A DNA stretch of 64,000 bases. It comes from Gillisella vitis (lineage in GTDB: Bacteria > Pseudomonadota > Alphaproteobacteria > Rhizobiales > Rhizobiaceae). The DNA lies in assembly GCA_009744235.1 (NCBI GenBank), contig WPHV01000002.1:310001-374000 (forward strand), written 5' to 3'. Below are positions 37,338 through 46,396 of this stretch, piece after piece; the first letter of the stretch is position 1; each line of letters begins with the position of its first letter. The notes under the pieces are model-generated. The model was not told the DNA's origin. It saw nothing but the letters and a program-made list of their open reading frames with translations, and made no database searches. Position numbers and translations under genes: made by a program.

Positions 37338-40300
37338 TGGAGGTGCTGGCCCCGAAAACGCTGGACCTGGCAATCGCTGAGGCGCAGCAGCCGGGCGCGC
37401 GCATCGTCGCCGGAGCGACGGCGTTGCAACTGGAATGGGCGAAGGGGCTGACGAAGCCGGAGCGTATGATCAGCCTCAGCGGGCTTTCCGCTTCGCTATC
37501 GGGTATTGTGGAGGCCGATGGGCTCATTCGCATCGGTGCGATGACGACGCTTGCCAATCTTCTGGCATCGCGTGATCTTGCTATGGCTTTGCCCCTGCTG
37601 CATGCCGCCGTCAAATGGGTGGCAAGCCCCGCTGTGCGCACTCTCGCCACGCTTGGCGGCAATATAGCCGGGCGGGCCGGTTGCCTTTTGCCCGCACTGC
37701 TGGCGCTGGATGCGGTTTTGGAATTTGCGGCTCACCCACACGGGTTTACCATATCGTTGGAACATTGGCTGGCCGACGCACCCCAGCCTGCCGCAATTCT
37801 GACGGCTATTCTGATCGCACCCCAGGAACCACAGGAGTGTTTCACATTCCGCAAGATCGGTTTGAGAACAGCCTTCAGCCCCAGTGTCATCAATGTGGCA
37901 GGTCGCCTCATAGCCGGTCGGAGCGGTGCCGCTGCGGTACGGTTTGCCGTGGGCGGCGGCATTGTGCCACCCGCTCGTTTGCGTGAGGCTGAAGTGCTAG
38001 CGGCTGGTGCTGCCGAGGACGGGATCGATTGGGCGCAGGTTCATCCCTGCTTGATTGAGACAATGCACGTGCTGGGCGACGCATTTCGCTCTGCTGCCTA
38101 TCGTCGCCACGTTGCGGCGAATGCCCTGACCTTCGGACTCGGTGGCTTTCTGCCCGGACGGATACCGGACTGTCCTGTCGCCTTACCTATCGAGTTTGCC
38201 CGCCCGCCGGAAGGCGAACTGGCGCTTGAGCGCATGCGGATGCCAGCTCGCTGGCATATTCGCCCGGATGTGGAGCAGAAGATCCGAGGCGAACTGACCT
38301 ATCTTACCGATCACCGGGAGGAGGGCATGCTGGTCGGCCGCATCCTGCGCGCCGGGGTCGCCCATGCGCGTATCCTGTCCATCGACACAGTGGCGGCAGA
38401 AGCCTTGCCGGGCGTTGTCGCTGTTGTCACGCATCGCGACGTGCCGGGGCTGAATGCTTTTGGTATCGTGGTCCAGGACCAACCGGCACTATGCTTCCAC
38501 AAGGTGCGCCATCGTGGCGATCCGGTCGCAGCGGTTGCGGCAATCGATGAAGAGACGGCGCAAAAGGCGTTGTCGCTGATCGAGGTCCGCTACGAGCCGC
38601 TGCCTGTCGTGGATGATATCGAAGCGGCGCTGGAGCCGCAGGCGGAACGGGTGCACGAAAGCGGCAATCTCCAGCGGGAAATACTCTTTACCCGTGGTGA
38701 TATTGTCCAGGGTTTCGCCAAGGCCGCCCATATTGTGGAAGAAATCTATATCACGCCGCGCCAGATGCACGGTTTCATGGAGACCGAGGGTGGTTATGCC
38801 TTTGTTGAGCCGGATGGACGGCTGAACATGTGTGCTGGCGGCCAGCATGGTGGGCGTGATCGGCTGCAATTGTCGCGCATCCTTGGCTTGGATGAAGACG
38901 GTATTCGGGTGGTGACGTCACCGACCGGCGGTGCTTTTGGCGGCAAGGACGAACTTTCTGTCCAGCCAGCGTTGGCGCTTCTGGCGCTGAAGGCAAAGCG
39001 GCCTGTCAGGCTACATTTGTCACGGGCGGAGTCCATGCTTGCAGGACAAAAACGCCACCCGATGAAAATCCGCATGAAAACCGCCTGCGATGCGCAAGGT
39101 GTTCTGCTGGCCCAGCAGGTTGATCTGGTGGCGGATGCGGGGGCTTATGCATCACTTGGCCCGAGCGTTCTGGAAACGGCGCTGGAACATGCTATCGGCC
39201 CTTATGTCGTGGGCAATATCACCACGCGGGGCCGTCTCGCCTATACCAATAACGGACTTTGCGGCGCTTTTCGCGGTTTCGGTGCCAACCAGATGACATT
39301 TGCGGTGGAGTGCCAGATGGACAGGCTGGCAGCACTGTGCGGCCTCTCGCCTCTGGAGATCCGCAGGCGCAATCTGCGACAGCCAGGCTCTCCCGGCACT
39401 TTGGGACAGGTCGTATCGACCAGCGAACGACTGGAAGAAATGTTGGCGGCCGCCACGGCCTCGGTGCTTTGGCGCAAGCCGCAGGGGATAGGTGCCGATC
39501 AGGAGTGGATGATCGGCACGGGCATGGCGCTGAATTATCAGGGCAATGGTCTCGGATCGGTCATTCCCGACCCGGCAGCGGGCCGGCTTGCGCTGAACAA
39601 ACAGGGGCTGATCGAAGGCGCATTCGGGCTGGACGAAATGGGGCAAGGGCTTTTGGCCGCAATCTGCGCGGCCATTTCCGCCGAACTGGGGTGTGCGCGC
39701 CGAGATGTGCTCCCGCTGATTGGCGATACATTGCTGGCCCCGGATTCAGGCTCCACCACCGCCTCGCGTGGCAGCCATGTCGTCTGGGCCTCGGTTCGGC
39801 TGGCAGCACCTGAATTTCGTCGACAGATGTGCGGCGCGGCGGCAGGACTGCTTGGCTGCGACCCCGAAAAGCTTCTTTTGGCGCCCGGCGGTTTTGCGGA
39901 GCCCGGCACCCATCGCGGCACAATTTTGCTGTCCTATGCGGATCTGGCCGCCGCCTTGCCGGAGCAAGATTTGCCGAGCGTGACGGTGGCGTTTGATTTT
40001 CCGAAGACCGATCATATGGATGCCAATGCCCGCTATATCTTTGCCTTCGGCGCTTCGCTGGCCCGTGTCGCGGTCAGCCGGGTGACGGGAGAAGTGCGGG
40101 TGCTTGATCTTCACCAGCATTCCGCCGCCGGACCGATCATCGATCTTGCCGCCTATCTCGGTCAATTGGAGGGTGGCTCGGTGCAAGGGCTGGGCTTCAC
40201 GCTAACGGAGGATTGCCCGATGCAGGAGGCCGCGTATCTAACCGGCAATTTCGACACTTATATGCTACCCGGCATTCAGGATGCCCCGCTCGGTCTGCAT

Positions 40301-40483
40301 GTCTTTGCGCTTGATGATCTCGACCCGGGCGACACGCTTGGTCCGCGCGGGGTCGGCGAACTCGGTATCGGCGCAGTCACACCGGCAATCGCCAATGCCG
40401 TAGCGGCTGCCACCGGCTATTGGCCGCCAGTCATGCCTGTCGTGCCGGAAACGCTTCTCACGCATCTCTCGGTGTCAGCATGA
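37334..40483 (+). CDS. Xanthine-dehydrogenase-type fusion of FAD and molybdenum subunits
   Basis: A 1049-residue fusion. Residues about 1-290 are a CO-dehydrogenase/XDH medium-type FAD domain (RIVAGATALQLEWAKG, ATLGGNIAGRAG). From about 300 on it is a molybdopterin-binding large subunit (GELTYLTDHREEGMLVGRIL, GGAFGGKDELSVQPALALL, GAFRGFGANQMTFAVE), ending with GVGELGIGA, which carries the catalytic Glu1009. The two domains are usually separate genes or are fused together with the Fe-S domain; here the Fe-S subunit follows separately at 40480. It would hydroxylate hypoxanthine, xanthine or a related N-heterocycle. ATG 37334 overlaps the upstream stop; ATG 37337 is equally possible. Confidence 0.9.
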   Translation: MMEVLAPKTLDLAIAEAQQPGARIVAGATALQLEWAKGLTKPERMISLSGLSASLSGIVEADGLIRIGAMTTLANLLASRDLAMALPLLHAAVKWVASPAVRTLATLGGNIAGRAGCLLPALLALDAVLEFAAHPHGFTISLEHWLADAPQPAAILTAILIAPQEPQECFTFRKIGLRTAFSPSVINVAGRLIAGRSGAAAVRFAVGGGIVPPARLREAEVLAAGAAEDGIDWAQVHPCLIETMHVLGDAFRSAAYRRHVAANALTFGLGGFLPGRIPDCPVALPIEFARPPEGELALERMRMPARWHIRPDVEQKIRGELTYLTDHREEGMLVGRILRAGVAHARILSIDTVAAEALPGVVAVVTHRDVPGLNAFGIVVQDQPALCFHKVRHRGDPVAAVAAIDEETAQKALSLIEVRYEPLPVVDDIEAALEPQAERVHESGNLQREILFTRGDIVQGFAKAAHIVEEIYITPRQMHGFMETEGGYAFVEPDGRLNMCAGGQHGGRDRLQLSRILGLDEDGIRVVTSPTGGAFGGKDELSVQPALALLALKAKRPVRLHLSRAESMLAGQKRHPMKIRMKTACDAQGVLLAQQVDLVADAGAYASLGPSVLETALEHAIGPYVVGNITTRGRLAYTNNGLCGAFRGFGANQMTFAVECQMDRLAALCGLSPLEIRRRNLRQPGSPGTLGQVVSTSERLEEMLAAATASVLWRKPQGIGADQEWMIGTGMALNYQGNGLGSVIPDPAAGRLALNKQGLIEGAFGLDEMGQGLLAAICAAISAELGCARRDVLPLIGDTLLAPDSGSTTASRGSHVVWASVRLAAPEFRRQMCGAAAGLLGCDPEKLLLAPGGFAEPGTHRGTILLSYADLAAALPEQDLPSVTVAFDFPKTDHMDANARYIFAFGASLARVAVSRVTGEVRVLDLHQHSAAGPIIDLAAYLGQLEGGSVQGLGFTLTEDCPMQEAAYLTGNFDTYMLPGIQDAPLGLHVFALDDLDPGDTLGPRGVGELGIGAVTPAIANAVAAATGYWPPVMPVVPETLLTHLSVSA

Positions 40484-40965
40484 ACCTGGGCTTCACACTG
40501 AATGGCGAGAGGGTCACTGTGGAGTGCCAGCCGGACACGCGGCTCACCGAAATTCTGCGTGACAGGCTGCATCTGACTGCCACTAAGCTTGCCTGCGCCA
40601 TTGGCCGCTGCGGTGCCTGTAGCGTGCTGTTGAATGGCAGGCTTGCCAATGCCTGCCTGCTGATGGCCTGGCAGATTGAGGATGCCGACATGGTGACGGC
40701 GGAAGGACTGACCTCCCATCCGCTGGGGCAGGTGGTCCGTAAAGGGCTGGCGGAGGAAAACGCCTTCCAATGCGGCTATTGCGCGCCGGGCTTTTCGCTG
40801 GCGCTGGTGGCCTTGTTTGCCGACAACCCCCAGGCCGGGGAAAAGGAAATCCGCGCTGGTCTGGAGGGTAATCTCTGCCGTTGCACCGGCTATCATTCGA
40901 TCATCCGAGGGGCGTTGAACGCCGCTTGCCGCATTCGCGCTGCACACACCATTTCCGGAGACTGA
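40480..40965 (+). CDS. Xanthine-dehydrogenase-type [2Fe-2S] subunit
   Basis: A 161-residue protein. The plant-type ferredoxin cluster is bound by Cys39, Cys44, Cys47 and Cys59 (LACAIGRCGACSVLLNG...NAC), and the second cluster by Cys98, Cys101, Cys133 and Cys135 (QCGYCAPG, NLCRCTGYHS). This is the electron-transfer small subunit for the fused FAD-Mo protein. The ATG overlaps the preceding stop by four bases, so the subunits are made in step. Complete and of normal length. Confidence 0.93.
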   Translation: MNLGFTLNGERVTVECQPDTRLTEILRDRLHLTATKLACAIGRCGACSVLLNGRLANACLLMAWQIEDADMVTAEGLTSHPLGQVVRKGLAEENAFQCGYCAPGFSLALVALFADNPQAGEKEIRAGLEGNLCRCTGYHSIIRGALNAACRIRAAHTISGD

Positions 40966-40966
40966 C

Positions 40967-42481
40967 ATGACCCTGGCACTCGACCCTATCGGCCCGAAAA
41001 GCGAAGGTGCCAAAGCCTTTCTGGCCCGCCGCCGCAAGCAGATCCTGATCGGCGGGCTCTGGCGTGATGCCGGTTCCCGGCAATGGTTCGAGACGGCTGA
41101 CCCGGCCTCTGGCGAGGTTCTGGCCGAGCTTGCTGAAGGAACGATTGCCGATGTGGACGAGGCCGTGGCCAGCGCCCGTGCCGCTCTCTCCTCTCCGGCA
41201 TGGAAAGGGCTGACGCCTTCGCAGCGTGGCAGGTTGCTGTGGAAAATCACCGAGTTGATCGACGCCCATGCGGAGGAACTGGCGGAACTCGAAACCCTCG
41301 ATCAGGGCAAAAGCTTCAGGACCAGCCGTTTTGCGGAAATTCCAGCCAGCGCCGAACAATTCCGCTACTTTGCGGGGTTCTGCACCAAGATCCTCGGCAC
41401 CACCATTCCGACCTCTATCGGCTATCAGCCGCAGGGCAAGCAGATCTTTGCCTATACCACCCGTGAGCCTGTCGGCGTGGTGGCTGCGATCACCCCCTGG
41501 AATTCGCCGATGTTGATGGCGGCTATGAAGCTTGCGCCAGCGCTGGCCGCCGGTTGCACCGTCGTGCTGAAACCGGCGGAAGAAACCTCGCTGACGGCGC
41601 TGCGGTTGGGCGAGTTGATGCTGGAGGCGGGTCTGCCTGACGGCGTTGTCAATATCGTCACCGGTTTTGGCGAAACGGTGGGGGCGGCGCTTTGCGCCCA
41701 TCCGGATGTTGATAAGGTGGCTTTCACCGGATCGACTGAGGTCGGCAAGCTGATTGTTGCTGCTGCCGCTGGCAATCTCAAGAAATTGACACTCGAACTG
41801 GGCGGCAAATCACCGGCCATTGTCATGCCGGATGCCGATATGGCTCTGACCATCGAAGGGATCGCGCGCGGCATCTTTAGCAATTCCGGTCAGGTCTGCG
41901 TTGCGGCGTCGCGTGTCTACGCCCATCGCTCCATTTGCGAACAGGTGGTAGAAGGGTTGTCGAAGGCGGCTTCCACGTTGCGCCTCGGTCATGGGCTCGA
42001 TCCCGCTGTCGATCTGGGACCACTGGTTAATCGCCGCCAGGCCGACCGTGTGGCGGCCTATGTGGCGGAGGGGAAGCTGGAGGGCGCAGAAATCGCAGCG
42101 GGTGGCAGCCAGTCAGGCGAAACAGGCACGTTTTATGCGCCGACCGTGGTAACGGGCGTGCGGCCTGACATGCGGTTGATGCGCGAGGAAATCTTCGGTC
42201 CTGTCGTGGCGGTGACGCCCTTCGATGAGGTGGATGAGGCACTGCTCTATGCCAATGACAGTCCTTACGGACTGGCAGGCAGTGTCTGGACCCGGGATCT
42301 TTCCCAGGCTCACCGATTGGCGGCGCAGGTCAAGGCCGGGACGATATGGATCAATTGCCATTCCTATTTTTCCCCAGAACTGCCGAAGGGTGGTCATCGT
42401 CAATCCGGCTGGGGCTATGAGAATGGCGCGCCGGGCCTGGAAAACTACCTGGAAACCAAAACCGTCTGTGCGCTAATTTAA
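40967..42481 (+). CDS. Aldehyde dehydrogenase (NAD(P)-dependent)
   Basis: A 504-residue class-1/2-type enzyme. Glu277 in LTLELGGKSP and catalytic Cys311 in NSGQVCVAASRVY are both present, with the NAD-binding FTGSTEVGK and the PWNSP motif in ITPWNSPMLMAAMKL. It is the last gene of the rightward purine-type operon, one base after the Fe-S subunit stop. It could oxidise the aldehyde made by the GMC enzyme, or an aldehyde released in demethylation; the substrate is not evident. Confidence 0.9.
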   Translation: MTLALDPIGPKSEGAKAFLARRRKQILIGGLWRDAGSRQWFETADPASGEVLAELAEGTIADVDEAVASARAALSSPAWKGLTPSQRGRLLWKITELIDAHAEELAELETLDQGKSFRTSRFAEIPASAEQFRYFAGFCTKILGTTIPTSIGYQPQGKQIFAYTTREPVGVVAAITPWNSPMLMAAMKLAPALAAGCTVVLKPAEETSLTALRLGELMLEAGLPDGVVNIVTGFGETVGAALCAHPDVDKVAFTGSTEVGKLIVAAAAGNLKKLTLELGGKSPAIVMPDADMALTIEGIARGIFSNSGQVCVAASRVYAHRSICEQVVEGLSKAASTLRLGHGLDPAVDLGPLVNRRQADRVAAYVAEGKLEGAEIAAGGSQSGETGTFYAPTVVTGVRPDMRLMREEIFGPVVAVTPFDEVDEALLYANDSPYGLAGSVWTRDLSQAHRLAAQVKAGTIWINCHSYFSPELPKGGHRQSGWGYENGAPGLENYLETKTVCALI

Positions 42482-42641
42482 CGCCGAGAGTTTTTCTAAT
42501 TTAAGATTGATGTTGATCACGGTTTCTTTGCTCCGGGCGCCCCTTTGCGCTTGCCGGACGCATTGCGATGAAGTTTAAAGTTGATCTGGAGGCGCCAGCT
42601 CAAACAGGTTTCAGGACTGATTATTCAGGCGGGAGATACAA

Positions 42642-43349
42642 ATGAAGAAAATATATGGTGACGCAAATGCGGCCTTGGACGGATTGTTGTTCGATGGCAT
42701 GACGATTTGCGCCGGTGGTTTCGGGCTTTGCGGCATTCCCGAGCGGCTGATTGATGCGATTGTCGCGTCCGGGGTCAAGGATTTGACGATTGCCTCCAAC
42801 AATGCTGGCGTCGATGGGCATGGGCTTGGAAAGCTTCTGCGCACCCGCCAGGTGAAGAAGATGATCTCCTCCTATGTCGGTGAAAACAAGGAATTCGAGC
42901 GGCAATTTCTGAGCGGTGAACTGGAAGTCGAATTCTGCCCGCAGGGAACGCTGGCCGAGCGCATGCGGGCTGGCGGCGCTGGCATTCCCGGCTTCTATAC
43001 ACGAACCGGCGTCGGCACCCAGGTGGCCGAGGGCAAGGAAACGCATATTTTCGATGGCGAAGTCTATCTGCTGGAACGCGGCATCCGGGCCGATCTGTCG
43101 ATTATCAAGGGATGGCGCGCCGATGAGGCTGGCAATCTGATGTTTCGCAAGACGGCCCGCAATTTCAATGCGCCTGCGGCAACATCCGGTAAGATCTGCG
43201 TGGCGGAAGTCGAGGAGGTCGTGCCGGTCGGAAGTCTCGACCCTGATGCCATCCATCTTCCCGGCATTTATGTCCGGCGGATGATCAATGGTTCGCCTTA
43301 TGACAAGAAGATTGAATTCCGCACCGTTACAGTAAGAGGAGCAGCCTGA
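42642..43349 (+). CDS. scoA: 3-oxoacid CoA-transferase subunit A
   Basis: A 235-residue alpha subunit of succinyl-CoA:3-oxoacid CoA-transferase. [20 protein letters not shown] with the later [19 protein letters not shown] and [13 protein letters not shown] region (here [16 protein letters not shown]) are typical. It transfers CoA from succinyl-CoA to acetoacetate or a related 3-oxoacid. It overlaps subunit B by one base. The 160-base gap before it, 42482-42641, shows no gene or clear terminator, and the genes belong to a separate transcription unit ended by the hairpin at 44023. Confidence 0.93.
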   Translation: MKKIYGDANAALDGLLFDGMTICAGGFGLCGIPERLIDAIVASGVKDLTIASNNAGVDGHGLGKLLRTRQVKKMISSYVGENKEFERQFLSGELEVEFCPQGTLAERMRAGGAGIPGFYTRTGVGTQVAEGKETHIFDGEVYLLERGIRADLSIIKGWRADEAGNLMFRKTARNFNAPAATSGKICVAEVEEVVPVGSLDPDAIHLPGIYVRRMINGSPYDKKIEFRTVTVRGAA

Positions 43350-43996
43350 TGTCCTGGAGCAGAGATGAGATGGCGGCACGCGCCGCAAAAGAGCTCAAGG
43401 ACGGTTTCTATGTCAATCTTGGCATCGGCATTCCGACGCTGGTGGCAAATCACATTCCGCCTGGGGTCGAAGTGACGCTGCAATCCGAAAACGGAATGCT
43501 GGGGATCGGGCCGTTTCCCTTTGAGGGTGAAGAGGATGCTGATCTGATCAATGCCGGAAAGCAGACGATCAGCGAATTGCAATCCTCCAGCTATTTTTCG
43601 TCCGCCGACAGTTTTGCGATGATCCGTGGCGGTCACATCGACCTCACCGTGTTGGGCGCGATGGAAGTCTCGGCCAATGGCGATATTGCCAATTGGATGG
43701 TCCCCGGCAAGATGGTCAAGGGCATGGGTGGCGCGATGGATCTCGTGGCCGGTGTCAAGAAGGTCATCGTGGTGATGGAGCATTGCTCCAAGGCGGGAGA
43801 ATCCAAGTTCATTCCCGAATGCACTCTGCCGCTGACCGGGCTGAATGTGGTGGACATGATCATTACCGATCTCTGCGTATTCGTACGGTCTGATCGCGCC
43901 GGAGCATTCCGACTGGTGGAACTGGCGCCTGAGGTCACCGTGGCCGATGTCCAGGCCAAGACCACGGCTGCTTTCGAGATCGCCGAAGGCCTTTAA
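43349..43996 (+). CDS. scoB: 3-oxoacid CoA-transferase subunit B
   Basis: A 215-residue beta subunit. The catalytic Glu47 is in [15 protein letters not shown], the glutamate that forms the CoA thioester intermediate, and [14 protein letters not shown] follows as expected. Start ATG overlaps the TGA of subunit A. The two subunits form the active heterotetramer. The product acetoacetyl-CoA goes to thiolase, encoded elsewhere. Confidence 0.93.
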   Translation: MSWSRDEMAARAAKELKDGFYVNLGIGIPTLVANHIPPGVEVTLQSENGMLGIGPFPFEGEEDADLINAGKQTISELQSSSYFSSADSFAMIRGGHIDLTVLGAMEVSANGDIANWMVPGKMVKGMGGAMDLVAGVKKVIVVMEHCSKAGESKFIPECTLPLTGLNVVDMIITDLCVFVRSDRAGAFRLVELAPEVTVADVQAKTTAAFEIAEGL

Positions 43997-44022
43997 GCCA
44001 AGGTTTCAAGTCAGTCATCCTA

Positions 44023-44057
44023 AAGCCCCTATAGCATCGCTGTAGGGGCTTTTTTAT
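44023..44057 (+). terminator. Strong rho-independent terminator after scoAB
   Basis: AAGCCCCTATAGC at 44023-44035 pairs with GCTGTAGGGGCTT at 44039-44051, 13 pairs with one G-T, around a three-base loop, and runs into TTTTTT. This is a textbook intrinsic terminator 27 bases after the scoB stop. Confidence 0.92.
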
Positions 44058-44094
44058 TGGGTATTTGCGCCCCCATAATGATGAGTTTACACAT

Positions 44095-44203
44095 TTGGTC
44101 CTACCAATTTTGAAAAATAAGAAAGAAATCTCAGCAAATTTCTGAATATTGCTTAACTGAGGAAAATTTGGTACGACCAATAAAACAAAAAAGGTCCTGC
44201 CAA
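44095..44203 (+). promoter_or_regulatory. LldR-type operators (two perfect, one degenerate)
   Basis: TTGGTCCTACCAA at 44095-44107 and TTGGTACGACCAA at 44168-44180 are perfect TTGGT-N3-ACCAA dyads, the form recognised by FadR-subfamily GntR regulators such as LldR and PdhR. Their centres are 73 bases apart, close to seven helical turns, which suits looping. A weaker third copy, AAGGTCCTGCCAA at 44191-44203, abuts the lldR start codon. Confidence 0.75.
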
Positions 44204-44958
44204 TGTCGCTGACCGAGCGCATCGAAGCCATGATTGCTGAGCGCCAGCTCAGCCCGGGAGATCGTCTGCCGCCAGAGCGCAGCCTGGCGGCGGAGTTTGA
44301 CGTCTCGCGGTCGCGGCTTCGGGAGGCGATCCAGCAGTTGATCAGCCGTGGGATCGTCGTCAGCCGTCGAGGTGGCGGTACTTTCGTTGCCAGTCAGGAT
44401 GCGACCAAATCGCTGGAACGGGCGCTGAAGCCGCTTTTGCCGATGGTTCAGGACGAGACGGGATATTGGCGCGATGTGATGGAAATTCGAAAATCGCTGG
44501 ACACGGATGCTGCCTATTACGCTGCCTTGCGTGCCAATGATCTGGACAGGGAGCGGATGAAAATGGCCTTTGCAGCGATGAGCTTTGTGCAAGGAGGCGA
44601 CCCGCAGACCCAGGCGCGGGCTGATGCAGCTTTTCATATGGCGATTGCCGAGGCATCGCATAATGTCGTGTTGCGCCAGATTGTTGCCGGACTATCCGAA
44701 CTTCTCCAGCAGAGCATCGCGCAAAGCCTGATGCAGTTCTATCGCCAACCGGATCTTGCGCCAGCGTTAGAGCGCCAGCATGGCCTGATTCTGGGCGCTA
44801 TCCTGGCCAGGAAGCCGGATGAAGCCCGCAAGGCGGCGGCAGATCACCTCGCCTTCGTGGAGGAAAACCTTCGTGTCATCGAGGACAACCGCGCGCGGGA
44901 GCTGCGAGCCTCAGAGGCTTTGCAAAGACCGGAATTTCAGGGGGAAAATTTATCATGA
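44203..44958 (+). CDS. lldR: GntR-family (FCD domain) regulator of lactate utilisation
   Basis: A 251-residue regulator with N-terminal winged HTH ([20 protein letters not shown], then [17 protein letters not shown]) and an all-helical FCD ligand domain in which [18 protein letters not shown] and [11 protein letters not shown] supply the metal/carboxylate ligands. It overlaps the L-lactate dehydrogenase gene by four bases and has LldR-type operators just upstream, so autoregulation with release by lactate is likely. Confidence 0.9.
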   Translation: MSLTERIEAMIAERQLSPGDRLPPERSLAAEFDVSRSRLREAIQQLISRGIVVSRRGGGTFVASQDATKSLERALKPLLPMVQDETGYWRDVMEIRKSLDTDAAYYAALRANDLDRERMKMAFAAMSFVQGGDPQTQARADAAFHMAIAEASHNVVLRQIVAGLSELLQQSIAQSLMQFYRQPDLAPALERQHGLILGAILARKPDEARKAAADHLAFVEENLRVIEDNRARELRASEALQRPEFQGENLS

Positions 44959-46094
44959 TCATTTCGTCCTCGACCGATTACCGCGAGGCGGCCCGCCGCC
45001 GCCTGCCGCCCTTTCTGTTCCATTACATCGATGGTGGGGCCTATAGCGAGCACACGATGCGTCGCAATATCGCTGACCTTACCGATCTGGCTCTGCGTCA
45101 GCGGGTGCTGAAAAGCGTGGGTACTGTTGATATTTCCACGACACTTTTCGATGAAGAGCTGTCTATGCCAGTTATTCTCGCGCCCGTGGGATTGACAGGA
45201 ATGTATGCAAGGCGCGGCGAAGTGCAGGCCGCGCGGGCCGCAGAAAAGAAGGGCATTCCGCTGACGCTTTCAACCGTATCCGTCTGCCCGATTGAGGAGG
45301 TGCAGGCGGCTATCGACCGTCCCATCTGGTTCCAGCTCTACGTGCTGCGGGATCGCGGCTTCATGAAAAATGCGCTGGAGCGGGCCTGGGCGGCTGGTAT
45401 CCGCAAGCTGGTGTTCACGGTCGACATGCCCGTACCCGGCGCTCGCTATCGTGACGCCCATTCCGGCATGTCCGGCCCGAATGCCTCCGTCCGCCGTATT
45501 GTCCAGGCCGTCATGCACCCAACATGGGCTATCGATGTCGGCCTGTTGGGAAAGCCGCATGATCTTGGCAATGTTTCGGCCTATCGCCAGCAGAAAACCA
45601 ATCTGGCCGATTATGTCGGCTGGCTCGGCGAAAACTTCGATCCCTCGATTGGCTGGAAGGATCTGGAATGGATCCGGGATTTCTGGAAGGGACCGATGAT
45701 TATCAAGGGCATTCTCGACCCGGAGGATGCGAAAGATGCAGTGCGTTTCGGTGCCGATGGCATTATCGTCTCCAATCACGGCGGGCGTCAGCTGGACGGC
45801 GTCCTGTCTTCCGCCCGCGCCTTGCCGGCCATTGCTGCTGCGGTCAAGGGTGACCTGACAATCCTTGCCGATTCCGGCATTCGCTCGGGTCTGGATGTCG
45901 TGCGGATGATAGCGCAGGGAGCCGATGGCGTGTTGATCGGACGCGCTTTCGTCTATGCATTGGCCGCCGCCGGTCAGGCGGGCGTGGAGAATCTTCTCGA
46001 TCTCTTCGCCAAGGAAATGCGGGTTGCCATGACGTTGACCGGCGCACGTTCTATCGCGGAAATCTCACCCGATAGCCTGGTACGCGGCCTCTGA
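44955..46094 (+). CDS. lldD: FMN-dependent L-lactate dehydrogenase
   Basis: A 379-residue alpha-hydroxy-acid oxidase. [19 protein letters not shown] at the N-terminus, [42 protein letters not shown] and the active-site His in [20 protein letters not shown] all match LldD. It oxidises L-lactate to pyruvate at the inner membrane and passes electrons to quinone. The ATG overlaps the lldR stop. No lactate permease gene is next to it. Confidence 0.92.
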   Translation: MIISSSTDYREAARRRLPPFLFHYIDGGAYSEHTMRRNIADLTDLALRQRVLKSVGTVDISTTLFDEELSMPVILAPVGLTGMYARRGEVQAARAAEKKGIPLTLSTVSVCPIEEVQAAIDRPIWFQLYVLRDRGFMKNALERAWAAGIRKLVFTVDMPVPGARYRDAHSGMSGPNASVRRIVQAVMHPTWAIDVGLLGKPHDLGNVSAYRQQKTNLADYVGWLGENFDPSIGWKDLEWIRDFWKGPMIIKGILDPEDAKDAVRFGADGIIVSNHGGRQLDGVLSSARALPAIAAAVKGDLTILADSGIRSGLDVVRMIAQGADGVLIGRAFVYALAAAGQAGVENLLDLFAKEMRVAMTLTGARSIAEISPDSLVRGL

Positions 46095-46110
46095 AAACCC
46101 AGAGTTCACC

Positions 46111-46150
46111 TAGAGCATTTCGAGGAAAAATCGAGCCGGTTTGGCGGGAA
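46111..46150. repeat. Diverged rhizobial palindromic intergenic element
   Basis: TAGAGCATTTCGAGGAAAAA followed by TCGAGCCGGTTTGGCGGGAA resembles the common rhizobial intergenic element (GAGCAT...AAAAGTGGAA-CCGGTTTT). It lies in the gap 46095-46396, which otherwise holds no gene and only the AT-rich control region of the dioxygenase operon. Confidence 0.4.
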
Positions 46151-46351
46151 GACCCGCGTGGGTTTTGACGGAGGTCGGCTCGAATCAACACCGCAAACAA
46201 CGCTTCTCTGCCGACCGCAGGTTCCCTTTGATGTCTTCCAGCAGCTGTGCGTGGTTGCGTTCCGTCAATTCCGGCAGGAATGGTGTGGCGCGGCCATATT
46301 ACGTATATTTATCAATTTTTTTTGCTATCTCGTTTTTTGATATTGAATAAT

Positions 46352-46369
46352 TATCAAAAAACGATAATT
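46352..46369 (+). promoter_or_regulatory. Shared AT-rich operator motif, copy 1
   Basis: TATCAAAAAACGATAATT lies 28 bases before the dioxygenase start. It matches TATCATAAAATGATAATT at 50123-50140, upstream of the branched-chain-type importer, at 16 of 18 positions. Each copy contains a TATC...GATA dyad. Likely binding site of one regulator controlling both units; which one is unknown. Confidence 0.55.
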
Positions 46370-46396
46370 TGTAAAAACATTATCAGGGAGGATCAA

